Part shown: positions 1-7,344 of the stretch, piece after piece
Layout of the letters: the number at the start of each line of letters is the position of its first letter
Position numbering within the stretch: position 1 is the first letter of the stretch
NCBI GenBank assembly: GCA_003242495.1
Contig: QGUO01000013.1
Coordinates: 1-18,849 of the forward strand
Origin: Pseudomonadota bacterium
GTDB lineage: Bacteria; Pseudomonadota; Gammaproteobacteria; Steroidobacterales; Steroidobacteraceae
Direction: 5' to 3'
DNA: 18,849 bases
Translations under genes and position numbers: made by a program
Notes under the pieces: model-generated
What the model was told of the DNA's origin: nothing
What the model saw: only the letters and a program-made list of their open reading frames with translations
Database searches by the model: none

Positions 1-2643
1 CCCGTGGAGATCGCGGCCCTGCCGGGCGACGAGCCGGCGAACTGGGGCGGCGTGCGCATCCACGGTGTCGACCGCGCCGGCTGTCAGACCGGAGAACGCG
101 ACGCCCTCTGCGTCCACGCTGCACAGCCTCGAGTGCGCATCGAATATCTCAGACTGCTGCAGGCCGGGAACGGGCGTGCAGCGTTGCAGCTGTACCAAGT
201 CGGACCGGGTGCCAGAATCGATCATTTGGAAATCGCCGCCTCGGCAAGTAATGGCTTGGAGGTGCACGGGGGGCGTGCCAACCTGAAGCACCTGCTGCTG
301 ACCCACAACGTGGGCGACCAGTTGGTCTGGCAGGACGGCTGGCGCGGCACCATCCAGCACGGCCTGTTCACGAGCGGTGCCGCGAGCACCGGCCAGGTGC
401 TGCGTGGCCGCAACCACAGCGTCGATCACGACGCCACCCCGCGCTCACGACCGACCCTCGCCAATCTGACCATGGTCGGTCAAGGGACGGGTTCGGCCAT
501 CCTGCTCGAGCAGGGATCGGGACTGCTGCTCTACAACAGCATCGTCAGTGCGTTTGGGACCTGCTTCGACATCGACGACGCGGCGACGGCCGCCCTGCAA
601 TCCGGCACGCCGCAGGACATCGCCATGTTCGACGTGGTGCTGAACTGCACCGAGGCACTGGCCGACGACGATGAAGCGGGGGGCTTCGATTACGGCTATG
701 CCACGACACACTCGAGCGGCGTCCATGAATTGGATCCGCAGCTCGATCAGAATTTCGTGGCCACCAGTGCGGCTTTGCCTGCGCCCGCGGGGCGCCTGAA
801 CCTGAACCCGGTGGGCGATGCCGCCCGGTATCTGGACGACCGTGCCGGTCATTGGGGAGCGGTGTCAGGTGCGGAGCACGGCTGGTACCTGGGCTGGAGT
901 GGTGTCGGCGTGCTGCTCTCGCCCGAGTGCGACGGCAAAGGCACCCTGGTGGACGACTATCGCTACCCGTTCTGGGTCTCGGTGACCCAGCCAGCGGGCT
1001 GGGCGACGCGCATCGAGCTCGATTACAAGGTCTGCCGGCTGCCGGCTTCGATCTCGGAGGACCTGGAGCTGACGCGCTACACCGGCGCGGACAAGCAGGT
1101 CAATGCCGATGGCTACGTCGTGGTCACCGAATCCGGCGCCCCATACGGCGTCCCCGGTGAAGTGACCTGGATGCACTTGCCGGTTCCGACCATCTGGCTG
1201 CTGGACGGCGTGGTGACCGTCGGCGACGGCGCCGCGGAGCTCGTCGGCACCGAGGAGGTGAGCACACTCAAGGCCGATCCGGTCGAGCTCACCCTACAGC
1301 CCGGCACTCTGGTCATGGCGGCCGAGCGCGGCGGATTGCACATCACGCGCGGCGGTCGGCTGCGGATTCGCGGCGAGCCCATGCTGGAGCAGGAGCATTG
1401 CAGTGCTGCGGATGCCTTCTCCAGGCGGTGTCGGGCAGCCACCACGGGTCCGGTCAGTATCTTCGGTGTGCCCGACGAGGGCTTGCCCATGCTCAGCCCG
1501 GCCTATTTGCAGGCGGACAGGATCATCCGCATAACGGGCACGTATGCGGCGTATGCACCGCTCGGCGGACTCGGGTCCGCGCCGTGGCAGGGCATCACCG
1601 TCGACGGCTTTGCCCGCAACAATCAATGCGAGGAAGCCGCCACCGCCGCGGCGGGCAGCCGCGTGTGCAACATCGCCGGCGAGCTCGGGCAGCACGGCGG
1701 CTATGACGACGATCACGCCAATCTGGAGGTGCGCAATCTCTATATGACCGGCGGTCTGTTGCGCTTCAACAGCGTGGCTGGGACGGTCGAGGGGCTGAGT
1801 TACCATGCCGGCCGATATGCGGACGAGCAGGTCGGCGAGGTGGCCGTCCTGGCGCTCGACGGCGGCACGACCAATCTTCGCGAGGTGCTGATCGACTTGA
1901 GCGGGGTGGGTGACAGCCGCAAGCCCGGCACACTGATCGCCTGGAATCACGGCTACCGGGGCAACCTGCAGTACATCTATGGTGCTTCAATGCAGGTCGC
2001 GGACGGCGGAGAAAGCCTGGTCCAGGCCCATGGGCGCAATTACTTCGTACCTCTGGTGCGCGGCGCCAACGGCGATCCGGGGCATGAAGACGACCTGCCG
2101 CGCTCCCTGCCGACCATCGTGAATCTGTCGCTACGCACCCATGAGACCGAGCAGGCGAGCGGGCAGATGACGGCGGCAGTCGACTCCAGCCTGATCGAGC
2201 TGGCGCGCGGCAGCGGGCTGCATCTCTATCACAGCGTCATGGGCGCGACGGACGGAGACGGCCGCATCAGTGATTATTGTTTCAAGCTGGATGATGGCGC
2301 GGCCGCCCGCCTGAGTGCCGGCGAGCTCCTTGTGAGCCAGCTCGCTGCGACCTGCCAGGCGTTGAGCGATGACGCCGCGCTGTCAGCCTCGCTCGGTGCG
2401 GGCAGCGGGGTCGACAACACCTATGCCGGCTCGGCGGGCGCGGTGTTCGCGGAGGACTCAGAGCAGGACTACCTGGGTCAGATGCAGGTGAATCGACTGT
2501 ACGATCGCCCTTACCCGCGGCAGCAAGTGGTCGATGACTACGGTGTGGTGATGCTCGAGGTCTCGGCATCGCCGACAGCGGACATGGCGTTCCTGCAGCT
2601 GACCGATTATCTGGGCACCTTGGATTATTGGAACAAGCCGTAG
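1..2643 (+). CDS. Secreted/surface beta-helix-like protein, 5' end missing
   Basis: The frame is open from base 1, so the gene begins upstream; the GTG at base 4 is not a credible start. About 880 residues are visible and no enzymatic motif is recognised. Counting from that GTG, the protein holds the end of one module (residues 1 to about 285) and a complete second module (about 300-879). The second module opens like the mature N-terminus of the gene at 3324: a Cys pair (SPEC near 305, YKVCRLP near 345), then GVVTVGDG (402-409), an ITRGGRLRI strand near 440 and a PWQG turn near 526. Each module also has a W-x-x-G-[WY]-R-G turn and an LxLYxS strand. This is the pattern of a right-handed beta-helix-like family found in predicted exported proteins. 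The aspartate-rich DDGIE signature of the downstream paralogue is lost in both modules. A surface or periplasmic location is inferred from the homology; the signal peptide is outside the window. The final residues end in LDYWNKP with no sorting tail that I recognise. Confidence 0.75.
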   Translation, partial: PVEIAALPGDEPANWGGVRIHGVDRAGCQTGERDALCVHAAQPRVRIEYLRLLQAGNGRAALQLYQVGPGARIDHLEIAASASNGLEVHGGRANLKHLLLTHNVGDQLVWQDGWRGTIQHGLFTSGAASTGQVLRGRNHSVDHDATPRSRPTLANLTMVGQGTGSAILLEQGSGLLLYNSIVSAFGTCFDIDDAATAALQSGTPQDIAMFDVVLNCTEALADDDEAGGFDYGYATTHSSGVHELDPQLDQNFVATSAALPAPAGRLNLNPVGDAARYLDDRAGHWGAVSGAEHGWYLGWSGVGVLLSPECDGKGTLVDDYRYPFWVSVTQPAGWATRIELDYKVCRLPASISEDLELTRYTGADKQVNADGYVVVTESGAPYGVPGEVTWMHLPVPTIWLLDGVVTVGDGAAELVGTEEVSTLKADPVELTLQPGTLVMAAERGGLHITRGGRLRIRGEPMLEQEHCSAADAFSRRCRAATTGPVSIFGVPDEGLPMLSPAYLQADRIIRITGTYAAYAPLGGLGSAPWQGITVDGFARNNQCEEAATAAAGSRVCNIAGELGQHGGYDDDHANLEVRNLYMTGGLLRFNSVAGTVEGLSYHAGRYADEQVGEVAVLALDGGTTNLREVLIDLSGVGDSRKPGTLIAWNHGYRGNLQYIYGASMQVADGGESLVQAHGRNYFVPLVRGANGDPGHEDDLPRSLPTIVNLSLRTHETEQASGQMTAAVDSSLIELARGSGLHLYHSVMGATDGDGRISDYCFKLDDGAAARLSAGELLVSQLAATCQALSDDAALSASLGAGSGVDNTYAGSAGAVFAEDSEQDYLGQMQVNRLYDRPYPRQQVVDDYGVVMLEVSASPTADMAFLQLTDYLGTLDYWNKP

Positions 2644-2665
2644 CGGGCCGGCGAATCAGCCGTCG

Positions 2666-2723
2666 GGGTGCGCACACCAAGTCGCTGCGAGGTATGTCCT
2701 CGAAGGGTGAGGTGTGTGCACCC
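2666..2723. repeat. Nested inverted repeat after the first surface gene
   Basis: GGGTGCGCACACC (2666-2678) is complementary, with one mismatch, to GGTGTGTGCACCC (2711-2723). Inside the loop, CGAGG (2688-2692) pairs with CCTCG (2698-2702). It starts 23 bases after the stop codon. It could be a 3' mRNA structure or a non-canonical terminator, but no T-run follows. Confidence 0.55.
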
Positions 2724-2730
2724 TGTGCCG

Positions 2731-2778
2731 CTCGTGCACGGGATGTTGCCGGACGCTCTGGGCAGTCGGGTGCACGAG
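2731..2778. repeat. Inverted repeat with GTGCAC palindromes
   Basis: CTCGTGCAC (2731-2739) is the exact reverse complement of GTGCACGAG (2770-2778), with a 30-base spacer. Each arm contains the palindrome GTGCAC, which also occurs at 2716-2721. Confidence 0.5.
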
Positions 2779-2814
2779 GGATTCGACTGCTCGACGGACT
2801 CGAGTGCTCGAGGG

Positions 2815-2832
2815 GCATTGCTCCTGCAATGC
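2815..2832. repeat. Perfect 7-bp hairpin
   Basis: GCATTGC (2815-2821) and GCAATGC (2826-2832) are exact reverse complements around a TCCT loop. No T-run follows, so I do not call it an intrinsic terminator. Confidence 0.5.
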
Positions 2833-3279
2833 ATCTGCCGTCCTGTCTCGCTCAATGAAGCCTGTGCGCTGAATCTTCGCAGGCGCTGCGCGCAGCGGAC
2901 GTGGCGTCGAGGCGTGCAATGCGACTGAGGGCGGGGGCGATGAGCCGCCATGCACCACGCGTGCAGCGGCGCCGGAAGCGATGACCCGGACGAACATTGA
3001 ATAAACCGGCTCTCTAACCTCTCGCCTATCACCAACGACATCTCGATAGACCGAGCGTTGGATAAGTCAACATTCTTCATACCTGCGTTATCGCGGCGTC
3101 ATGTTCCCGGCGCACCCTGATATCGCCTGGTAACCAGGAGACGTATCGGTGACCCGCCGATGTGACCGTCGATGAGGGGAAAGCGATCGTGGCGCGACCT
3201 CATGACACGACGGCTTTGGGGATGGATGAGATCTACGTGTTGCGATGTGGTGAGCAAGGCTCGATCGGGCTCGATCGTG

Positions 3280-3296
3280 CGATCGGACGCCGATCG
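3280..3296 (+). promoter_or_regulatory. Leader hairpin and GATCG repeats before the second surface gene
   Basis: CGATCGG (3280-3286) and CCGATCG (3290-3296) form a perfect 7-bp stem with a 3-base loop, ending 14 bases before the ribosome site. Just upstream GCTCGATCG occurs twice (3259-3267 and 3269-3277), so GATCG recurs at short spacing. This could be an operator or an mRNA structure; a function is not shown. Confidence 0.4.
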
Positions 3297-3310
3297 TCAA
3301 CGGATCTACC

Positions 3311-3316
3311 AAGGAG
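3311..3316 (+). promoter_or_regulatory. Ribosome binding site deciding the start at 3324
   Basis: AAGGAG lies 7 bases before ATG 3324, and the protein from that ATG begins with a clean signal peptide. This rejects the 54-residue upstream extension that the open frame would allow from 3162. Confidence 0.85.
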
Positions 3317-3323
3317 TGATCGC

Positions 3324-4622
3324 ATGAAAGTCAAAGTCTTGGCTGCGGCCGTGGCCGCTGCGCTCGGGACCCTTTCTCATGGCGCCTGGGCCGCGAATCT
3401 CGGCTTGGATGCCACGTTCTGCGCGTCCAATGGCAACAATCTTGGAATCGGCGCGGATGGCAGGCGTCACTGCGCCCTGCCGTTCGAGATTTTCCCCGTC
3501 AACAATACGGCGCCGCTCGACACCATCGTGCTGCCGAGGACGAATTCCGTCGACGAGACCATCCTGTGGATCCTGCCGGGCGTGGTGACGGTGGGGGATG
3601 GTCATGTCGCCGGTCGCACGCCGACCACGCCTGCCGCAATCCTGAAGCCCACCACCTTGCGGATCGAGGCCGGTGTGGAAGTGAAGGGCGCCATCGCCAA
3701 CTCGGCGCTGGTCATCACCCGCGGCTCGCGGATCGAGGCCGACGGCACCCCGGAGAATCCGATCGTGTTCTCGTCGCTCGACGACAACTACACGGGCGCC
3801 GGCGAATGGGGCGGCGTCATCCTGTCGAGCTGGGACAACACCAATGCCTGCAATACCACGCTGGGCTATGAATGCCAGATGGAGGGCATCAGCGAAGGGG
3901 CGTTCCACTATGGCGGCTACGTCAGTGACGCCTTGACCCCCGGCTGGGACACGCAGTCCAGCGGTCGGCTGAGGTATGTGGTCATTGCCGAAGGTGGCCA
4001 TGCCATCAATGTCGACATCGACGGCGACCCGGATCCGAACTCGAACACCGGCGACGAGATCAACGGTTTGACGCTCTATGGGGTGAGTGCCGCGACCGAG
4101 ATCGATAACGTGCACATCCACAACAACCTCGATGACGGCATCGAGTACTTCGGTGGCAGTGCCTTTACCACGAACATCTTCGTGACCTGCGCGGGCGACG
4201 ACAGCGTGGACTGGGACTTCGGGTTCAATGGCTTTCTGATCGGCGCCTACATCCTGCAGAGGGATGGCGCCGATCACGCCTTCGAGCTGGCCAACAATCC
4301 CGATGACTTCGCCGCCGCCCCGGTGGCCAATGGGTTCATCGCCAATGTGACTCTGGATTTCGTCGACGACACGCCGGACGTCGACGCGCCGTTCGGGTTG
4401 AAGGAAGGCACCGGCGGCATTTTCGAGAACATCAAGATCGCCAGTAGCTATACCGGCAACCTGTTTGCGGTGCCCTTCAGCTATGGCAATCCGCTGTTCG
4501 TCGGCGCCATCGAGTACGCGGGCGTGGACAACAGCCCGCAGGGCTTGCTACCGGCGCCGACAACGGCATCAGGGTACACGGGGAGCATCTTCTGGGCGGA
4601 CTACCCCGGTCACTGCGACTGA
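3324..4622 (+). CDS. Secreted beta-helix-like surface protein
   Basis: 432 residues. MKVKVLAAAVAAALG followed by a hydrophobic stretch and GAWA gives a Sec signal peptide, with cleavage likely after AWA (near residue 24). There is no lipobox. The mature protein has FCASNG and RRHCALP (a likely N-terminal disulfide), then GVVTVGDG, a strand ending ALVITRGSRIEADGTPENP, GEWGGVIL, a second Cys pair (NTNAC, YEC), LRYVVI, a LTLYGV strand, NNLDDGIEYFGG, DSVDWDFGFNG and a final Cys in the last three residues. These successive short strands with Asn/Asp/Gly turns are characteristic of a right-handed parallel beta-helix family common in predicted exported proteins. The Asp-rich turns could bind a metal such as calcium; that is inference. 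The gene upstream is a longer two-module relative, so the pair looks like a duplication. A strong terminator follows. Export is well supported; the biological role is unknown. Confidence 0.85.
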   Translation: MKVKVLAAAVAAALGTLSHGAWAANLGLDATFCASNGNNLGIGADGRRHCALPFEIFPVNNTAPLDTIVLPRTNSVDETILWILPGVVTVGDGHVAGRTPTTPAAILKPTTLRIEAGVEVKGAIANSALVITRGSRIEADGTPENPIVFSSLDDNYTGAGEWGGVILSSWDNTNACNTTLGYECQMEGISEGAFHYGGYVSDALTPGWDTQSSGRLRYVVIAEGGHAINVDIDGDPDPNSNTGDEINGLTLYGVSAATEIDNVHIHNNLDDGIEYFGGSAFTTNIFVTCAGDDSVDWDFGFNGFLIGAYILQRDGADHAFELANNPDDFAAAPVANGFIANVTLDFVDDTPDVDAPFGLKEGTGGIFENIKIASSYTGNLFAVPFSYGNPLFVGAIEYAGVDNSPQGLLPAPTTASGYTGSIFWADYPGHCD

Positions 4623-4648
4623 TGCTTCGATCTGCTCCGACGTGAGCG

Positions 4649-4677
4649 CCGCCCGGCCAGTTGGCCGGGCGGTCTTT
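4649..4677 (+). terminator. Intrinsic terminator of the second surface gene
   Basis: CCGCCCGGCC (4649-4658), loop AGTT, GGCCGGGCGG (4663-4672), then TCTTT. The perfect 10-bp GC stem starts 27 bases after the stop codon. Confidence 0.9.
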
Positions 4678-4690
4678 CGAATCATGAAGG

Positions 4691-4712
4691 TGCTGGGGCG
4701 GCCGCCCCAGCA
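4691..4712 (-). terminator. Palindromic hairpin, probable terminator of the parvulin operon
   Basis: A perfect 22-base palindrome, TGCTGGGGCGG and its complement, lies 41 bases beyond the parvulin gene stop on the minus strand. On that strand it is followed only by CCTTCAT, so the T-run is weak. It sits back to back with the plus-strand terminator, as expected between convergent genes. Confidence 0.5.
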
Positions 4713-4752
4713 TCGGGTAAGCGGGACGCGCATCCGGCCCCGTGGCGTCCGT

Positions 4753-5574
4753 CTAGATCTTTTTCTCGATCTTGGCGTCCTTGCGCAGCCCATCGAGATA
4801 TTCCTGCAGCATGCGACGCTGCACGATCGCCCGCACCTGGTCCTTGACCTGCTCGAAAGCCGGCGGGGTGGGCGCGCGCGAATCTTCCAGGCGGATCACA
4901 TGCCAGCCGAACTGGCTCTGCACGGGGGTGACCGTGATGGCGCCTTTCTCGAGTGACGAGACCGCATCGGCGAACGGCTTGACCATGCTGTCGAGCGTGA
5001 ACCACCCCAGATCGCCGCCGCTCTGCGCCGAGCTGTCCTTGGACTTCTCCCGGGCGAGCTTGGCGAAGTCGGCGCCGCCCTCGAGCTCGCCGATGATGGC
5101 CTGGGCCGTCGCCTGATCCTCGACCAGGATGTGGCGCGCGTGGTATTCGCGGGGCAGAGCGGCGACCTGGGCATCGTATTCGGGCTTCAGTTGCTCGTCG
5201 CTCACCGGGTTCGCCTCGAGCCATTTCTGCAGGCCCGCATCCACCAGCACGTTCAGGCGCGCCAGCTCGATCTGTTGCTGCACCTCGGCCTGGTCTTCCA
5301 CGCCTTGCTTGCGGGCGTCCGCGGCGGCGAGGCGCATGGTGATGAGCTGGTCGAGCAATTGCGCTTCCTGCTCCGGCGGGATGTCGCGACCGGTCTGGCG
5401 CTCCACGCCCGCGACATAGACGTCGAACTCGGCACGGGTGATGTTCTCGCCGTTCACCGTGGCGACGCTGTCGCCGGGCTCGGCAGCGGACGGGGCACTG
5501 CCCGGCCCGGCGGCGACGGTCAACAGCATGGGGGCGGCCAGGGCGAGGGCGAGAACGGAATGACGGGTGATCAT
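4753..5574 (-). CDS. Periplasmic parvulin-type peptidyl-prolyl isomerase
   Basis: 273 residues. It should catalyse cis-trans isomerisation of prolyl bonds and help fold exported proteins. Residues 1-31 look like a signal peptide (ITRH, then a long Ala/Leu core). Residues about 33-130 form a SurA/PrsA-like helical chaperone region (VNGENITRAEF, then a Gln/Glu-rich helical stretch). The rotamase domain spans about 143-232: ARHILV (146-151), a GGADFAKLA segment, SGGDLGWF and FGWHVIRLE are the usual parvulin landmarks. The C-terminal helix is charged. The start overlaps the bolA stop as ATGA, so translation is probably coupled. An AAGGAAG stretch lies about 11 bases before the ATG. It is closer to the short single-domain PpiC/PrsA-like proteins than to two-domain SurA or membrane-anchored PpiD. 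Confidence 0.9.
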   Translation of the reverse strand: MITRHSVLALALAAPMLLTVAAGPGSAPSAAEPGDSVATVNGENITRAEFDVYVAGVERQTGRDIPPEQEAQLLDQLITMRLAAADARKQGVEDQAEVQQQIELARLNVLVDAGLQKWLEANPVSDEQLKPEYDAQVAALPREYHARHILVEDQATAQAIIGELEGGADFAKLAREKSKDSSAQSGGDLGWFTLDSMVKPFADAVSSLEKGAITVTPVQSQFGWHVIRLEDSRAPTPPAFEQVKDQVRAIVQRRMLQEYLDGLRKDAKIEKKI

Positions 5575-5870
5575 GATGAAGCAGCTTCCTTGGGCGTGAG
5601 GGCGGTAATGCTCAAAGCGTGGATGTCGGTCTGCATCAGCTCGCCGAGCGAGCGGTACACGAGCTGGTGGCGGGCGAGCGGGCGCAGGCCGGCAAAATCG
5701 TCGGACACGATGAGCACACGGAAGTGCCCCTTGCCCTCGCGCGCACCGGGGTGTCCGACGTGCAAGTGACTTTCGTCGACCACTTCGACGCGCTCGGTGT
5801 GCAAGGCTGCCGACAGCCTGGCACGCAGCAGGTCTACCCGCTCGGCATTCGGACGGCTGGGCGTGCTCAT
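5571..5870 (-). CDS. bolA: BolA family protein
   Basis: 99 residues. BolA proteins bind monothiol glutaredoxins with a shared Fe-S cluster, and E. coli BolA affects cell shape and stress genes. The class II KH-like fold is recognisable: an N-terminal helix (ERVDLLRARLSAAL), the VEVVDESHLHVGH strand and turn (about 28-40), GHFRVLIVSDDFAG (49-61), then RHQLVYRSLGELM and IHALSI. The start at 5870 gives MSTPSRPN and a normal family length; the frame continues upstream, but that part overlaps yciB and is not BolA-like. It begins inside the yciB stop (ATGA overlap) and ends in the same way on the parvulin gene, so the three genes form one transcription unit. Paralogues such as IbaG are shorter. Confidence 0.9.
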   Translation of the reverse strand: MSTPSRPNAERVDLLRARLSAALHTERVEVVDESHLHVGHPGAREGKGHFRVLIVSDDFAGLRPLARHQLVYRSLGELMQTDIHALSITALTPKEAASS

Positions 5871-6406
5871 CGTGTGGCGTCCGTCTGCGCCTTGGTGGCG
5901 AGCCATACGCCTTGCGCCAGCGCGAACGCCAGCGTGAGGCCGAGCACGCCGAACAACTTGAAGTTCACCCAGGTCTCCTCCGGGAAGTTGTAGGCCACGT
6001 ACAGATTCAGCGCGCCCATCACCACGAAGAATGCCACCCACATCCAGTTCAGCCGCAGCCACAGGGGACGCGGCAGGGTGACGTTACCTCCCATGATGCG
6101 CTCGATGACGGGGCGATCCCCCACGAACTGGCTGGCGACGAATCCGGCCGCGAACAGCCAGTTGACCACCGTGGGCTTCCACTGGATGAAGGTCTGGTCT
6201 TGGATCAGCAGCGTCAGGCCGCCGAACACCAGGACCAGGGCGGCCGAGACCAGCGCCATGGTGCTGACCTTGCGGTGGCGCAGCCATTGCACCGCCGTCT
6301 GCACGATCACGGCCGCGAGCAACACGCCCGTGGCCACGAAAATGTCGCTCATCTTGTAGGCGACGAAGAAGGCCACCACGGGCAGGAAGTCGAACAGCAG
6401 GTGCAT
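5867..6406 (-). CDS. yciB: Inner membrane protein YciB (septation protein A family)
   Basis: 179 residues, the usual family size. YciB is a polytopic inner-membrane protein linked to cell-envelope synthesis and division; its biochemical activity is not settled. The sequence starts MHLLFDFLPVVAFFVAYK, typical of the family, and shows about five hydrophobic segments. Family landmarks are WLRHRKV, a FIQWKPTVVNWLFA stretch, VIERIMGG, LNWMWVAFF and an ETWVNFKLFG motif. No good Shine-Dalgarno sequence precedes the ATG. It is the first gene of the yciB-bolA-parvulin operon and diverges from yciO across 51 bases. The yciI gene often found near yciB is not seen here. Confidence 0.92.
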   Translation of the reverse strand: MHLLFDFLPVVAFFVAYKMSDIFVATGVLLAAVIVQTAVQWLRHRKVSTMALVSAALVLVFGGLTLLIQDQTFIQWKPTVVNWLFAAGFVASQFVGDRPVIERIMGGNVTLPRPLWLRLNWMWVAFFVVMGALNLYVAYNFPEETWVNFKLFGVLGLTLAFALAQGVWLATKAQTDATR

Positions 6407-6457
6407 GATGGGCGAGGGGCTCGGTCGTTTGAAACGTACAGGTATGATACTTCAACA
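6407..6457. promoter_or_regulatory. Divergent promoter region with a symmetric -10 element
   Basis: GTATGATAC (6442-6450) reads as TATGAT on the plus strand (6443-6448) and TATCAT on the minus strand (6449-6444). Both could serve as sigma70 -10 boxes for yciO and yciB. No good -35 is visible on either strand. The plus start site would fall about 3 bases before the yciO ATG, whereas the yciB leader would be about 30 bases. Confidence 0.5.
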
Positions 6458-7081
6458 ATGCCCAGTCGATTTTTCGAAATCCACCCCGGCAATCCTCAGA
6501 TGCGCCTGATCCGCCAGGCCGTGGACATCATCCGCGACGGCGGGGTGGTGGTGTATCCGACGGATTCGTGCTATGCGCTGGGCTGCCACATCGGCGACAA
6601 GGAAGCCATGGCGCGCATCGCGCGCATCCGCCAGATCGACAAGCATCACCATTTCACGCTGGTCTGTCGCGATCTGTCGGAGATCGCCCGGTATGCGCGC
6701 GTCAGCAACCAGCAGTACCGTACGCTCAAGGCGTTCACGCCGGGGCCGTACACCTTCATTCTGCAGGCGACGCGCGAGACGCCCAAGCGGTTACAGAATC
6801 CGCGCCGGCGCACCATCGGCATCCGCGTCCCGGATCACCCGGTGCCCCAGGCCATCCTCGCGGAGCTCCGCGAGCCCATCATGAGCTCGACCCTGGTGAT
6901 GCCGGGGGCCGTCACGCCCGAGACCGACGCCCGCGAGATCCAGGCAAAGCTGCTGCACGCCGTCGATGCAGTGATCGACGGCGGCAACTGTGGCATGGAG
7001 CCGACCAGTGTCGTCGACCTCGCCGGGCCTGCGCCGCTCATCGCCCGCCGCGGCAAGGGCGATGTCAGCGCGTTCGAGTAG
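6458..7081 (+). CDS. yciO: YciO/YrdC (TsaC-like) family protein
   Basis: 207 residues, matching E. coli YciO. The fold is that of threonylcarbamoyl-AMP synthase (TsaC/Sua5), which makes the intermediate for t6A at tRNA position 37. YciO is a paralogue whose own physiological role is less certain. Visible signatures are GGVVVYPTDSCYALGC near the N-terminus, a KHHHFTLVCRDLSE strand, TPGPYTFIL, KRLQNPRRRTIGIRVPDHP (the YciO-type Lys/Arg substrate motif), MSSTLVMPG and EPTSVVDL. The ATG at 6458 begins MPSRFFEIHPGNPQM, the normal YciO start; the open frame extends far upstream but only over yciB antisense. No Shine-Dalgarno is present. Together with a -10 box ending 9 bases before the ATG, this suggests a leaderless or near-leaderless mRNA. 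Confidence 0.9.
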   Translation: MPSRFFEIHPGNPQMRLIRQAVDIIRDGGVVVYPTDSCYALGCHIGDKEAMARIARIRQIDKHHHFTLVCRDLSEIARYARVSNQQYRTLKAFTPGPYTFILQATRETPKRLQNPRRRTIGIRVPDHPVPQAILAELREPIMSSTLVMPGAVTPETDAREIQAKLLHAVDAVIDGGNCGMEPTSVVDLAGPAPLIARRGKGDVSAFE

Positions 7082-7088
7082 CCGCCGA

Positions 7089-7114
7089 CGCCGGGCGCCG
7101 CGGCTGCGCCGGCG
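7089..7114 (+). terminator. GC-rich hairpin just after yciO
   Basis: CGCCGG (7089-7094) and CGC (7096-7098) pair with GCG (7106-7108) and CCGGCG (7109-7114), with one bulged G and a 7-base loop. It starts 7 bases after the stop codon. No T-run follows, so termination is uncertain. Confidence 0.3.
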
Positions 7115-7223
7115 ATCCGTGCCCCGAAGCCCGCCACCGGGCGTCCGCTCATGCGACGTGGAGGACCGACGAGGGGAGCTGATGCGATGCGACCGGTGTA
7201 CGGCGTGGCGCGGGCAAGCTGCG

Positions 7224-7229
7224 TATAAT
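7224..7229 (+). promoter_or_regulatory. Consensus -10 box upstream of trpS-scpA-scpB
   Basis: A perfect TATAAT lies 115 bases before the trpS start; the -35 position is GC-rich and weak. Between it and the gene is an AT-rich stretch (about 7251-7302) with a short TTAAG/CTTAA hairpin at about 7262-7278 and a second possible -10, TAGAAT (7297-7302). Confidence 0.5.
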
Positions 7230-7344
7230 GACGGCTGCGCCCATAGTGCTTTCGCATACATTTAAGTCTTCATCTTAAGCCTTTGATTTAAAAAGATAGA
7301 ATTGTCGGTCGCCGCCAGGTGGCCGCAGTTCAAAGGGACCCGCA

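Larger units (their letters stand above)
2644..3323. other. Non-coding gap between the two beta-helix genes
   Basis: This 680-base stretch carries no credible gene; the short open frames across it lack ribosome sites and recognisable protein features. It contains several inverted repeats, listed separately, and a relatively AT-rich pocket at about 2995-3085. A poor sigma70-like pair lies in that pocket (TTGGAT at about 3058, TACCTG 16 bases later). The last 65 bases are the leader of the downstream gene. I see no T-run terminator after the first gene. Confidence 0.5.

Noticed and set aside
3306..4277. 323-codon minus-strand frame opposite the secreted protein
   Set aside because: It is a mirror frame of a gene with a signal peptide, good ribosome site and terminator; its composition is the reverse of that gene's codons.
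7089..7114. Treating the yciO hairpin as a firm intrinsic terminator
   Set aside because: No T-run follows, so it is listed only at low confidence.
7082..7344. Possible T-box or tryptophan attenuator before trpS
   Set aside because: There is no T-box bulge sequence, no Trp-codon leader peptide and no terminator with a T-run. Only an AT-rich stretch and a -10 box are visible.
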